Shown: positions 17,715-27,190 of the stretch, in pieces
How positions within the stretch are numbered: position 1 is the stretch's first letter
How the letters are laid out: every line of letters starts with the position of its first letter
Origin: Prevotella sp. P2-180
Lineage (GTDB): Bacteria > Bacteroidota > Bacteroidia > Bacteroidales > Bacteroidaceae
Reading direction: 5' to 3'
Length of the DNA: 64,000 nt
NCBI RefSeq assembly: GCF_002251435.1
Contig: NZ_NPJI01000013.1
Span: 186,001-250,000, forward strand
Translations under genes and position numbers: made by a program
The notes under the pieces: model-generated
Database searches by the model: none
Told to the model about the DNA's origin: nothing
What the model saw: only the letters and a program-made list of their open reading frames with translations

Positions 17715-20700
17715 ATGCAACTAAATATGGCAAATGGATTGTATAATGCCGAATACGAACACGATGCGTGTGGAGTCGGCATGGTGGTAAATATCCACGG
17801 TAACAAAAGCCACGAGCTGGTTGACAATGCACTGAAGGTACTTGAGAATATGCGCCACCGAGGCGCGGAGGGTGCCGATGGACGTACCGGCGATGGCGCG
17901 GGTATCATGCTTCAGATACCTCATGAGTTTATTCTGCTTCAGGGTATTCCTGTGCCTGAAAAGGGAAAATATGGTACAGGTCTTGTATTTCTTCCTAAAG
18001 ATGAAAAGGCACAGAGTGAGATTTTGTCTGTAATGATTGAGGAGATTGAGCGCGAAGGATTGTCGCTCATGCACTTGCGTAATGTGCCTACAAACCCAGA
18101 ATGTCTTGGTGAGTCGGCTCATGCCACAGAACCTGCTATCAAACAGTTGTTTGTAACTGGAGTGACCGACGACAAGGTGCCGTTTTTTGAACGTACATTA
18201 TATATAATAAGGAAGAAGATAGAGAAGCGAATAAAGCATAAGGATTTCTATATCTGCTCTCTTTCGTCGAAGAATATTGTCTATAAGGGAATGCTTACCT
18301 CACTGCAGGTAAGACAGTATTATCCCGACCTGACAAATAACTACTTCACAAGTGGTCTGGCTTTGGTACATAGCCGTTTCTCTACCAACACGTTCCCAAC
18401 ATGGAGTCTAGCACAGCCTTTCCGCCTTCTTGCACACAATGGTGAGATAAACACTATTCGCGGTAACCGCGGTTGGATGCAAGCACGAGAAAGCGTACTT
18501 AATTCACAGGCCTTGGGTGACATCAGGCAGATTTCGCCTATAGTACAGCCTGGAATGTCTGACTCGGCTTCACTGGATAACGTTTTCGAATTCTTCGTAA
18601 TGAGCGGTCTGTCGCTGCCACACGCCATGAGCGTTATGGTGCCGGAGAGCTTTAACGACAAAAATCCAATATCGGAAGACCTAAAGGCGTTCTTCGAATA
18701 TCATTCCATTCTCATGGAACCATGGGACGGACCTGCTGCTCTTCTCTTCAGCGACGGACGCTTTGCAGGAGGTATGCTCGACCGCAACGGACTGCGTCCA
18801 GCACGATACACCATAACCAAAAACGATATGATGGTGGTGGCAAGTGAAGTGGGAGTAATGGATTTCGACCCGACAGAGATAGCAGAGAAGGGACGTCTGC
18901 AGCCAGGAAAGATACTGCTCATCGACACTCAGGAAGGAAAAATATATTATGATGGAGAGATCAAGGAACAACTCGCAGCCGCTCATCCTTATCGCCAGTG
19001 GCTGTCTACCAACCGAATACAGCTCGAGAAATTGAAGAGCGGACGTAAGGTTGACAATAGCGTGAAAGACCTCTTGCGCCATGAGATAATCTTTGGATAT
19101 GGAGAAGAGGATGTGGACGGTACAATTGCTCCTATGGCCACAAAGGGACAAGAGCCTACTGCCGCCATGGGTAACGATACACCGCTTGCTGTGCTCTCCG
19201 ACAAACCACAGATATTCTTCAATTACTTCCGCCAGCAGTTTGCACAGGTAACCAATCCTGCCATCGACTCCATACGCGAGGAACTTGTCATGTCGCTCAC
19301 AGAATACATCGGACGTGTGGGCTCAGGCATCCTCTCGCCCGACGAGTCTAACTGTAAAATGGTGCGCCTGCCGCATCCTATTCTCAACAATACTCAGCTC
19401 GACATACTCTGTAACATACGCTACAAGGGCTTCAACACGGTCAAGTTGCCCATTCTCTTCGAATGTAGCAAGGGAGAGGAAGGACTGCGCGAGGCTCTCG
19501 ACCAGCTCTGCAAAGATGCAGAACATAGTGTAGACGAAGGATATAACTATATTATACTTTCCGACCGAGACGTGGACGAGACACATGCCGCCATACCATC
19601 ACTACTCGCTGTATCGGCTGTACACCACTACCTTATCTCTGTAGGAAAGCGAGTGCAGACGGCGCTAATTGTTGAGAGTGGTGAGATACGCGAGACAATG
19701 CATGCAGCTCTGCTCCTTGGCTATGGAGCATCAGCTCTCTGTCCGTATATGACGTTTGCCATACTCGACGACCTTGTAAAGCATGGCAAGATACAGGAAG
19801 ATTATGCTACGGCAGAGGCAAACTATATAAAGGCAGTGAAGAAAGGACTCTTCAAAATCATGGCAAAGATGGGAATCTCCACTATACGATCTTATCGTGG
19901 TGCGAAGATATTCGAGAGCATCGGTCTATCTGAGAGTCTGCTCAAAAACTATTTTGGTACTAATGTGTCTACCATCGGCGGTATCGGTCTCGCAACAATC
20001 GCAAAGGACGCAATAGCACTGCACGACGCTGCGTTTTCAAAGACGGCCAACAATGATTTCCTGCCTAATCTCGGACAGTTCCACTACCGAAAGGACGGAA
20101 TAAAGCATGCCTGGAACCCTGAGACCATCGCAACCCTCCAGCTTGCCACACGCACTGGCAACTATGAGAAGTTCAAGCAATACTCGAAACTTGTTGACGA
20201 GAAAGACGCTCCAATATTCATCCGCGACTTCCTTGACTTCAAACGCAATCCTATACCTCTCGACATGGTGGAACCTGTTGAGAACATCGTGAAGCATTTC
20301 GTTGTGGGAGCCATGAGCTTCGGAGCTCTTTCTATCGAGGCACATGAAGCTATCTGTTTGGCAATGAACAAGATAGGCGGACGCTCTAACACGGGAGAAG
20401 GTGGTGAGGACAATGCTCGTTTCCATGCTACTGTAGACGGAGTGTCGCTCTCTTCAAAGACAAAACAGATAGCCTCGGGACGTTTCGGTGTCACCACGGA
20501 GTATCTTGTCAATGCTGAGGAAATTCAGATAAAGGTGGCACAGGGTGCTAAACCTGGTGAAGGCGGTCAGCTTCCAGGCTTCAAGGTGAACGAGATCATT
20601 GCAAAGACACGTCATTCCATACCAGGCATCTCGCTCATCTCGCCTCCACCACACCACGACATCTACTCAATAGAAGACCTTGCACAGCTCATCTTCGACT

Positions 20701-22196
20701 TGAAGAATGTAAACCCGAAGGCTGCCGTAAGCGTAAAACTCGTGGCAGAAAGCGGAGTGGGTACAATCGCGGCTGGTGTAGCTAAGGCAAAAGCCGACCT
20801 CATAGTCATATCGGGTGCGGAAGGCGGTACGGGTGCCAGCCCGGCGTCGAGCATGCGATTTGCGGGTATTTCGCCTGAAATAGGTCTGTCGGAAACACAG
20901 CAAACTCTTGTGAAAAACGGACTCCGCGGACTTGTTCGTGTGCAGGTGGACGGACAGCTGAAGACTGGTCGAGACATAGTGCTCATGGCTTTGCTCGGTG
21001 CAGAGGAGTATGGTTTCGGTACTGCCGCCCTTATCGTGCTCGGATGTGTGATGATGCGTAAATGTAACCTCAACACCTGTCCGCTTGGCGTCACTTCGCA
21101 AGATCCGGAACTGCGCAAGCATTTCATTGGCAAGTCTGACTATCTCGTCAATTACTTCACATTCCTTGCTCAGGAAGTGCGTGAATATTTGGCTGAGATG
21201 GGATTCCGTAAACTCGACGAAATAGTAGGTCATACAGAACTTATTATAAAGAAGCAGCCTATTAATGAAAAGACTGCCACTCTCGATTTCACCCGATTGC
21301 TTAACAAGGAAGAGAATGCATGCTCGCTTTACCATACCGTGAGTCAGAAACATGAACTTGATAACATCCTCGACCAGCAGCTTATACGTTCTGCACAGCG
21401 TGCCATAGCAGACAAGGAAGAGGTAAACCTCGACTATGCGATAAAGAACACCGACCGTGCTTGCGGTACGATGCTGAGCGGTATGATAGCTGAGAAATAT
21501 GGAGAAGAAGGTTTGCCGGAGAATACCATCAATGTGAAATTTAAGGGATCGGCAGGACAGAGCTTCGGAGCATTCCTCGTGAAGGGCGTGAACTTCAAAC
21601 TGGAAGGCGAAGCCAACGACTATTTCGGAAAGGGACTTAGCGGTGGACGCATTGCCATCCTGCCTCCTACAAGAAGCAACTTCTCTGCCGAAGATAATAT
21701 CATCGCAGGAAACACAGGACTTTACGGTGCCACCAGCGGTGAACTCTATATCAATGGTAAGGTGGGTGAACGCTTCGGAGTGCGCAACTCAGGTGCCATT
21801 GCCGTGATAGAAGGTGCAGGCGACCACTGTTGCGAATACATGACTGGAGGTCGTGTAGTGGTTCTTGGCGAAACAGGACGTAATTTTGCCGCAGGTATGT
21901 CTGGCGGTGTAGCTTACGTATGGGACAAGAAACACAACTTCGACTATTTCTGCAACATGGATATGGTTGAGATTAATCTTGTGGAGGATAGCAACTATCG
22001 TAAGGAACTTCACGAGCTCATCCGTCAGCACTATCTATATACTGGCTCAAAGCTGGCACGCACTATGCTCGACGACTGGAATCGTTATGTAGAAGATTTC
22101 ATACAGGTTGTGCCTATCGAGTACAAACGTGTGCTACAAGAAGAGCAGGTGAAGAAACTGCAGCAGAAGATTGCCGATATGCAGAGAGACTATTAA
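17715..22196 (+). CDS. gltB: Glutamate synthase large subunit
   Basis: This large cytoplasmic subunit of NAD(P)H-GOGAT has about 1493 residues and transfers the amide of glutamine to 2-oxoglutarate. Domains in order are a class II glutaminase (Cys in EHDACGVGMV, which becomes the amino terminus after processing in the family), the central domain, the FMN/2-oxoglutarate synthase domain (SFGALSIEAHEAI, GEGGEDNARF, VISGAEGGTGASP) with the 3Fe-4S cysteines in RKCNLNTCPLGV, and the GXGXG beta-helix (GNTGLYGATSGELYING). The start is one of two close in-frame ATGs at 17715 and 17727; MANGLYN at the second is equally plausible. gltD follows after 188 bases. Confidence 0.96.
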   Translation: MQLNMANGLYNAEYEHDACGVGMVVNIHGNKSHELVDNALKVLENMRHRGAEGADGRTGDGAGIMLQIPHEFILLQGIPVPEKGKYGTGLVFLPKDEKAQSEILSVMIEEIEREGLSLMHLRNVPTNPECLGESAHATEPAIKQLFVTGVTDDKVPFFERTLYIIRKKIEKRIKHKDFYICSLSSKNIVYKGMLTSLQVRQYYPDLTNNYFTSGLALVHSRFSTNTFPTWSLAQPFRLLAHNGEINTIRGNRGWMQARESVLNSQALGDIRQISPIVQPGMSDSASLDNVFEFFVMSGLSLPHAMSVMVPESFNDKNPISEDLKAFFEYHSILMEPWDGPAALLFSDGRFAGGMLDRNGLRPARYTITKNDMMVVASEVGVMDFDPTEIAEKGRLQPGKILLIDTQEGKIYYDGEIKEQLAAAHPYRQWLSTNRIQLEKLKSGRKVDNSVKDLLRHEIIFGYGEEDVDGTIAPMATKGQEPTAAMGNDTPLAVLSDKPQIFFNYFRQQFAQVTNPAIDSIREELVMSLTEYIGRVGSGILSPDESNCKMVRLPHPILNNTQLDILCNIRYKGFNTVKLPILFECSKGEEGLREALDQLCKDAEHSVDEGYNYIILSDRDVDETHAAIPSLLAVSAVHHYLISVGKRVQTALIVESGEIRETMHAALLLGYGASALCPYMTFAILDDLVKHGKIQEDYATAEANYIKAVKKGLFKIMAKMGISTIRSYRGAKIFESIGLSESLLKNYFGTNVSTIGGIGLATIAKDAIALHDAAFSKTANNDFLPNLGQFHYRKDGIKHAWNPETIATLQLATRTGNYEKFKQYSKLVDEKDAPIFIRDFLDFKRNPIPLDMVEPVENIVKHFVVGAMSFGALSIEAHEAICLAMNKIGGRSNTGEGGEDNARFHATVDGVSLSSKTKQIASGRFGVTTEYLVNAEEIQIKVAQGAKPGEGGQLPGFKVNEIIAKTRHSIPGISLISPPPHHDIYSIEDLAQLIFDLKNVNPKAAVSVKLVAESGVGTIAAGVAKAKADLIVISGAEGGTGASPASSMRFAGISPEIGLSETQQTLVKNGLRGLVRVQVDGQLKTGRDIVLMALLGAEEYGFGTAALIVLGCVMMRKCNLNTCPLGVTSQDPELRKHFIGKSDYLVNYFTFLAQEVREYLAEMGFRKLDEIVGHTELIIKKQPINEKTATLDFTRLLNKEENACSLYHTVSQKHELDNILDQQLIRSAQRAIADKEEVNLDYAIKNTDRACGTMLSGMIAEKYGEEGLPENTINVKFKGSAGQSFGAFLVKGVNFKLEGEANDYFGKGLSGGRIAILPPTRSNFSAEDNIIAGNTGLYGATSGELYINGKVGERFGVRNSGAIAVIEGAGDHCCEYMTGGRVVVLGETGRNFAAGMSGGVAYVWDKKHNFDYFCNMDMVEINLVEDSNYRKELHELIRQHYLYTGSKLARTMLDDWNRYVEDFIQVVPIEYKRVLQEEQVKKLQQKIADMQRDY

Positions 22197-22214
22197 TCGC
22201 GTGTACGCGATTAA
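22193..22214. repeat. Palindrome over the gltB stop codon
   Basis: A 9-bp stem with a four-base loop (TTAATCGCG...CGCGATTAA) includes the gltB stop. It could stall or protect the transcript end. There is no T-tract. Confidence 0.6.
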
Positions 22215-22355
22215 ATTAAAGAATTAAAAGATTAAAAGATTAAAGTTCGTTTGGACGCTGATGTTCGACGAATTGACGCGCCAACGGACTTTATTCGACT
22301 TAGTCGATTCTTTAACCCTTTATCCCTTTATCCCTTTAACCCTTTAACCCTTTAA
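22214..22355. repeat. Two opposing 8-bp tandem arrays in the gltB-gltD spacer
   Basis: Four units of GATTAAAR type (22214-22245) face five units CCCTTTAT/CCCTTTAA (22316-22355), about 70 bases apart. The arrays are roughly complementary through TTAAAG/CTTTAA, so a long imperfect RNA stem between the two genes is possible. They belong to the same short-period class as other spacers here. Confidence 0.8.
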
Positions 22356-22384
22356 TATAAAAAATTTGCATAAAATTTTGACTT

Positions 22385-23731
22385 ATGGGAAATCCGAAAG
22401 CATTTTTGACCATACCACGACAGGAAGCCGGGTATAGGCCAGTTCACGATAGAATACACGACTTCGGCGAAGTCGAACAGACTCTAAACAGTAAAGACCG
22501 CCGCACACAGGCAAGCCGATGCATGGATTGTGGCGTGCCATTCTGCCATTGGGCTTGCCCGCTTGGTAATAAACCGCCAGAGTGGAACGATGCTCTTTAT
22601 AAGGGCGACTATGAATTGGCATACCGATTGCTCAACTCCACCAACGACTTCCCGGAGTTCACCGGACGTATCTGTCCGGCACTCTGCGAGAAGGCTTGCG
22701 TGCTCAACCTTACAATACACGAGCCTACCACAAACCGTGAGGATGAGGCTGCCATAACAGAAATGGCCTTCCAGGAGAATTTCGTTCGTATTGCACAACC
22801 TGAAAGAAATGGTAAGCGTGTGGCTGTGATTGGTGCAGGACCTGCTGGACTCGTTACTGCCAACCAGCTTAATCTCAAAGGCTATACCGTAACTGTGTTT
22901 GAGAAAAACGAGGCTCCAGGTGGATTGTTGCGATATGGCATTCCAAACTTCAAACTCAACAAGGCCATTATCGACCGCCGTATTAACGTGCTTGAGAAAG
23001 AAGGTATAGAATTCCGTTACAACCAGAATGTGGATGTCACTAAACTGCCCGAAGGATACGACGCTTATGTGGTTTGTACTGGTACACCAACTGCCCGCGA
23101 CCTTAAAATACCTGGACGTGACCTAAAGGGTGTTTACTTCGCTCTTGAGATGCTTTCACAGCAAAACCGAGTATTGGCTGGAATGGAGTTCAAAAAAGAT
23201 GAACTCGTGAACGCAAAGGGAAAAGACGTACTTGTAATCGGTGGTGGCGACACTGGCTCAGACTGTATTGGTACTGCTCACCGTCAAGGTTGTAAGAGCG
23301 TTACACAGATTGAAATCATGCCACGTCCCGTAGAAGGACCTTGTGATCCGAAGAATCCTTGGCCGGAATACCCGCGCACTCTCAAGACTACGTCGAGTCA
23401 TGAGGAGGGTTGTACACGCCGTTGGAACATCAATTCTCTTGAGTTCCTTGGTAAGGACGGACGTCTTACAGGTGTGAAGGTTCAGGAGATAGACTGGAAG
23501 CCAAATCCTGAAGGTGGTCGCCCGCTGATGGTTGAGAAAGGTAAGCCTGAGGTTATAAAGTGCGAGATGGTCCTTCTTGCCATGGGCTTCTTGAAGCCCG
23601 AACAACCCAAGTTTGCCGACAATGTGTTTGTAGCAGGAGATGCCGCTACGGGAGCTTCTCTCGTTGTACGTGCCATGGCCGGAGGCCACAAGGCTGCCGA
23701 AGCCGTTGACAAATATCTTTCGACAAAATAA
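22385..23731 (+). CDS. gltD: Glutamate synthase small subunit
   Basis: This 448-residue flavoprotein passes electrons from NAD(P)H to GltB. The amino-terminal domain holds the cysteines for two 4Fe-4S clusters (CMDCGVPFCHWACPLGN and CPALCEKAC). Next come the FAD-binding GAGPAGL (about 150) and the NAD(P)H-binding VIGGGDTGSDC (about 285). A carboxyl-terminal FAD contact (NVFVAGDAATGASLVVRAM) closes it. Length and order are standard. It is in the same orientation directly after gltB and is followed by a terminator. Confidence 0.96.
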   Translation: MGNPKAFLTIPRQEAGYRPVHDRIHDFGEVEQTLNSKDRRTQASRCMDCGVPFCHWACPLGNKPPEWNDALYKGDYELAYRLLNSTNDFPEFTGRICPALCEKACVLNLTIHEPTTNREDEAAITEMAFQENFVRIAQPERNGKRVAVIGAGPAGLVTANQLNLKGYTVTVFEKNEAPGGLLRYGIPNFKLNKAIIDRRINVLEKEGIEFRYNQNVDVTKLPEGYDAYVVCTGTPTARDLKIPGRDLKGVYFALEMLSQQNRVLAGMEFKKDELVNAKGKDVLVIGGGDTGSDCIGTAHRQGCKSVTQIEIMPRPVEGPCDPKNPWPEYPRTLKTTSSHEEGCTRRWNINSLEFLGKDGRLTGVKVQEIDWKPNPEGGRPLMVEKGKPEVIKCEMVLLAMGFLKPEQPKFADNVFVAGDAATGASLVVRAMAGGHKAAEAVDKYLSTK

Positions 23732-23761
23732 TCCATCATATTTAAAGTTGAATTAATGTGC

Positions 23762-23797
23762 GGAGGGGTCGGACGTGAGTCCGTACCTCTCCTTTTT
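23762..23797 (+). terminator. Rho-independent terminator after gltD
   Basis: A stem of 13-14 paired bases (GGAGGGGTCGGAC and GTCCGTACCTCTCC, loop GTGA, one bulge) is followed by TTTTT at 23793-23797. It sits 30 bases after the gltD stop. Confidence 0.8.
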
Positions 23798-23818
23798 CGA
23801 TGCATGCCTGTCTGGGCG

Positions 23819-24745
23819 TTATGACGAGAAACATCCCAATTTCCTGAGCTTGATTGGGATGTAAGCAAGGCAGGGAGGGAGGAGAATGGCTATCCTGTCG
23901 GCAAGGGGTATTCGGGAAGACAACTGAAGGCGAAGAGGACGGAAATAGTCGTCGAGGACGTGGAAGTCGCCTGCTGCAATAAAGTTCTCGTATTGTTTTA
24001 TCTGACGAAGAAGGTAGTAGTCTTTCATCTCGTTCCAAACAGGAGCGAGACCTTCGCGGAGATGAATGTCGTAGGCTCGCTGTTCGTCGAGATTTTGGCG
24101 GCGGTTGTTGGGAAGGCCTGCGGTGTATTCATAAACGACATCGTCGATGAATACTACCTTCGGACGTTTCACAAGACACAGTATTTGCATAAGTATGTCC
24201 TCGCCCGAACGAATAGTGCTGGGCGCAGTGAGACAACCCTCGAGAAGCTCTTTTTTGAATATTACAGCCCATAGCACACAGAAGCGGGCCTTGCTCGCAA
24301 GAAGTTGCCTTATCATCCAGGTGGTGTCTGCCTCGCCGGTGATGCCTGTGCTTACCGTTATTCCGTGTTGCGTGCGGTAAGTGCCTATCACTTCGTCGGC
24401 GTCGGTAGATACAATGGCGTTATAGAGTTTGTCCAATCCATGTTCCACTACCTTGTCGTCGGGGTCTACAAACGTGACATACCTGCCTCTTGCCGCTTCA
24501 ACGCCTATTCTTCTTGCTGCAGTCACACCGCCGTTGGTGGTGTGGATTACTCGTAGCGATGGATAAGAGCTTGTCAAGTGGTCGAGGATAACCCCAGAAC
24601 CATCGGTGCTGCCATCGTCTACGGCTATGGCCTCAATGCAATTAAGGTCTTGGGCGAACACACTCTTCATGCACACCTCAAGATACTCCTGCTTATTGTA
24701 AACGGGTATCACTACCGAGAGTTTTATGTCCTGTTCTTGTTTCAT
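23819..24745 (-). CDS. Glycosyltransferase family 2
   Basis: This 308-residue GT-A transferase uses a nucleotide sugar to extend a surface glycan at the cytoplasmic face of the membrane. Motifs are SVVIPVYNKQEYLEVC, VDDGSTDGS (about 42-50), the metal-binding TFVDPDD (about 91-97) and SGEDILMQ. A hydrophobic carboxyl segment near 280-300 may touch the membrane. The ATG at 24745 is chosen because longer in-frame sequence upstream reads through the divergent spacer and has no family similarity. A -7 box ends only four bases before this ATG. Donor and acceptor are unknown. Confidence 0.9.
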   Translation of the reverse strand: MKQEQDIKLSVVIPVYNKQEYLEVCMKSVFAQDLNCIEAIAVDDGSTDGSGVILDHLTSSYPSLRVIHTTNGGVTAARRIGVEAARGRYVTFVDPDDKVVEHGLDKLYNAIVSTDADEVIGTYRTQHGITVSTGITGEADTTWMIRQLLASKARFCVLWAVIFKKELLEGCLTAPSTIRSGEDILMQILCLVKRPKVVFIDDVVYEYTAGLPNNRRQNLDEQRAYDIHLREGLAPVWNEMKDYYLLRQIKQYENFIAAGDFHVLDDYFRPLRLQLSSRIPLADRIAILLPPCLAYIPIKLRKLGCFSS

Positions 24746-24749
24746 GGCG

Positions 24750-24757
24750 CAAAAATA
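24750..24757 (-). promoter_or_regulatory. -7 box immediately before the GT2 start
   Basis: The minus strand reads TATTTTTG, then GCGCC... up to the ATG at 24745. The box-to-ATG distance is so short that the transcript would be leaderless or nearly so, if this box is used. Confidence 0.45.
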
Positions 24758-24801
24758 GTGAAAAAAAACGTGATTGTCAAATGTTTCCCGTTTTTTTTTA
24801 T

Positions 24802-24809
24802 TACTTTTG
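24802..24809 (+). promoter_or_regulatory. -7 box of the rightward glycosyltransferase pair
   Basis: TACTTTTG followed by CA, 17 bases before the ATG at 24827. The nearest TTG upstream (24774-24776) is 25 bases away, longer than normal. Confidence 0.5.
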
Positions 24810-24826
24810 CAAAGTAAACGTATATA

Positions 24827-25933
24827 ATGAAAATGAAGAGTAACGAAAATAATCTGGGAAAAAGTCGTGTGAAGGCTTATTTCTATCATACTGAGAATAT
24901 TCAGTATATGTATGACGGTTGGTCGCGAGGCACTTTCCCCGGGCATCTGCTCTATGGCGCCACTCATCTTGCCGATTATGGAGTGGACATCGTGCAGCAC
25001 AAGTTCCGGGAGTTTGGTGTGAGGCGCCTTCCCATGATGTTGTATGTGGCTTTCAGGGTGTTGACCTGTAGTGAGCGTTTCGATGTAATATATGCTACAC
25101 ATTACAAAGGGTTGGAGATAATCATTCTCCTCCGTGCCCTTCACCTTTTTCGAAAGCCTATAGTAATATGGCATCATCAGCCTGTCATCACCCCGAGCAA
25201 GCGTTGGAGAGAGTGGTTGGGAAAACTGTTTTATCGAGGTATCGACGAGATGTTTTTCTTCTCACGTAAACTCGTCAACGACTCTATGAAGTCGAAAAAG
25301 GTAAAGCCTGAAAGGATGCATGTGGGCCACTGGGGACCCGACAATGCCTTTTACGACAGGATTATGGACAAATTCAGAGGTATTGCCCATGAGGGCTTCG
25401 TGTCTACAGGGCGTGAGCGTCGTGATATGCCTACATTAGTAAAGGCTTTTAACGCTACTGGACAGACATTGGACATATATCTTAATAAGCAGAATTGTGG
25501 AATTGACTATGAGGCTATGTTCCGTGAGATGGAAGTTGAACCGAATGTCAAGGTTCACTTCACGTCGGGATATAAGCAGGATGAGCTCAGCGCTGTGGTC
25601 TTTCGGTCGAAATGTGTGTGTATATGTTGCATGGAGACGAAATACACTGTAGGTTTGACCACCATCGTAGAGGCCTTGGCTTTGGGCATGCCCATGATTT
25701 GCAGTCGCAACCCGCAAATTCCCATAGACATAGAGAAAGAAGGCTGTGGCATCTTTGTTGACTACTATGACCTGGAAGGATGGAAACGTGCTATAGACTA
25801 TATGACGGCACACCCAGACGAAGTTAGAATAATGGGTGAGCGATCAAAACAGTTAGCACGTGAGCGTTTCAATGTCGAGATATGTGCGAGGGAAGCGGCT
25901 GAAGTATTGAAGCAAGTAGTAAAAGGTGTTTGA
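24827..25933 (+). CDS. Glycosyltransferase, GT4-like
   Basis: This 368-residue GT-B-like transferase is presumed to add a sugar to a surface glycan intermediate. The carboxyl half carries the sugar-nucleotide region: GRERRDMPTLVKAFN, VGLTTIVEALALGMPMICSRNPQIP (the E-x7-E-like patch with VEAL) and RFNVEICAREAAEVLKQ. The amino half has IVIWHHQPV and an acceptor-side Rossmann pattern. An alternative ATG two codons downstream is possible. It is 18 bases before a second GT4 gene and divergent from the GT2 gene. Specificity is unknown. Confidence 0.8.
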   Translation: MKMKSNENNLGKSRVKAYFYHTENIQYMYDGWSRGTFPGHLLYGATHLADYGVDIVQHKFREFGVRRLPMMLYVAFRVLTCSERFDVIYATHYKGLEIIILLRALHLFRKPIVIWHHQPVITPSKRWREWLGKLFYRGIDEMFFFSRKLVNDSMKSKKVKPERMHVGHWGPDNAFYDRIMDKFRGIAHEGFVSTGRERRDMPTLVKAFNATGQTLDIYLNKQNCGIDYEAMFREMEVEPNVKVHFTSGYKQDELSAVVFRSKCVCICCMETKYTVGLTTIVEALALGMPMICSRNPQIPIDIEKEGCGIFVDYYDLEGWKRAIDYMTAHPDEVRIMGERSKQLARERFNVEICAREAAEVLKQVVKGV

Positions 25934-25951
25934 AAAGAGTAAACTTTAGTT

Positions 25952-27058
25952 ATGAAAAGAACACGAGTGTTTCATTTCATCTCTCATTTTGACCTTGGTG
26001 GTGCTGAACGTGTGGCGGCAAACATTGCTAAGTCGGGAAATGGGAAGATAGAATACCATGTGGTGGAGATGATGCGTGGCAGATCGGACTATTCACGACA
26101 GTTTATCGACGAACTGAGACAGGCGGGAGTGGTGTGCCATAGGGCATGGATGCCTGATATACGGTGGCACTTTGTCTTGGAACGCATCACGGCACTGTTG
26201 TTTCCACTGAGATTTCTTTGGCTGTGGCTGCGTTGGCATCCCGACGTGGTACATACGCATACCGAACTTCCCGACCTCTGTACAGTTGCAGCCTTTTCTC
26301 TTTTCCCTTGGATGAGTAAAAGCTGCAAGGTGGTGCGAACTATCCACAACAACTGTCTTTGGACCGGACAGTCTCGACTTGGGGCAGTCTGTGAGAGGTT
26401 TTTCATAGGTCGAAAGGCCAATGTTGCCATATCACAGTCGGTGAGAAAGAGTTACAAGAGCAGGTTTGGTGACGATACACCTATTATATATAATGGAGTG
26501 GGGGAGATACGACAGAAATGTTACGACGCTCTTGTTGAAGACAAGGTGAATGTGGTGTTTGCAGGGCGTTTTGAGAAACAGAAGGGCATAAGCGTGATGA
26601 TAGAGGTGGTGGAGACGTTGGCTACCGATGGCCGTTACCATTTCCATGTTTTTGGTGATGGAAGTATGCGCGAAGAAGTGGAAGGCAGGCTTGGTGGGCT
26701 ACCGAATGTGAGCGTAAGGCCGCCTTTGTTCAGTTTGTCATCATATCTCTCATCGTTTGACTTCATGTTCATGCCGTCGGAGTTTGAAGGCTTGAGCATA
26801 GTGGCCATAGAGGCGTCCATGTCTTGCCTTCCCAACATCATCAACTCTTGTCCTGGATTAGAGGAAACCCTTCCCTACGACTGGCCTCTGAAAGTTGCGG
26901 GGAACGACAAAGCGGCCTATCTTCACCTTTTCCGCGAGTTCATTCCCAGTTGTCGGAGGGAGGAACTCGGCAATATGGCGCGAGACTTTGTCCGTAGCAA
27001 TTTCTCAATAGAGAAGATGCAGCAAGGCTATGAGAAGAGATATTTAGCAAAGCTATAG
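25952..27058 (+). CDS. Glycosyltransferase family 4
   Basis: This 368-residue GT-B enzyme has the acceptor loop FDLGGAERVAANIA near residue 15, the donor-domain entry VVFAGRFEKQKGISVMIEV (about 205), and the nucleotide-sugar patch FMPSEFEGLSIVAIEASMS (about 270), where E-F-E-G-L-S is the GT4 signature. It is co-transcribed with the preceding transferase. The stop is followed almost at once by a ten-unit 9-bp tandem array. Confidence 0.9.
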   Translation: MKRTRVFHFISHFDLGGAERVAANIAKSGNGKIEYHVVEMMRGRSDYSRQFIDELRQAGVVCHRAWMPDIRWHFVLERITALLFPLRFLWLWLRWHPDVVHTHTELPDLCTVAAFSLFPWMSKSCKVVRTIHNNCLWTGQSRLGAVCERFFIGRKANVAISQSVRKSYKSRFGDDTPIIYNGVGEIRQKCYDALVEDKVNVVFAGRFEKQKGISVMIEVVETLATDGRYHFHVFGDGSMREEVEGRLGGLPNVSVRPPLFSLSSYLSSFDFMFMPSEFEGLSIVAIEASMSCLPNIINSCPGLEETLPYDWPLKVAGNDKAAYLHLFREFIPSCRREELGNMARDFVRSNFSIEKMQQGYEKRYLAKL

Positions 27059-27061
27059 AAA

Positions 27062-27151
27062 CTCTAGTAATTCTAGATGTTCTAGTAATTCTAGATGTTC
27101 TAGTAATTCTAGATGTTCTAGTAATTCTAGTAATTCTAGAAATTCTAGAAA
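27062..27151. repeat. Ten 9-bp tandem units (TTCTAGNNN)
   Basis: Ten consecutive 9-mers of the form TTCTAGTAA, TTCTAGATG or TTCTAGAAA run without interruption, with a higher-order 18-bp alternation in the first seven. Begins four bases after the GT4 stop and ends 39 bases before the next gene. The period of nine leaves any reading frame intact, but the plus strand carries TAG in every unit. Confidence 0.9.
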
Positions 27152-27190
27152 AAAATAAAAAAAAAGTATAACCCTAAAAAATAAAAAAAG

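Noticed and set aside
20667..21353. Minus-strand open frame of 228 codons opposite gltB
   Set aside because: Antisense shadow of a conserved enzyme; no independent support.
24746..25177. 144-residue amino-terminal extension of the GT2 protein
   Set aside because: It crosses the divergent spacer and the opposing gene, and the GT2 domain begins right after the ATG at 24745.
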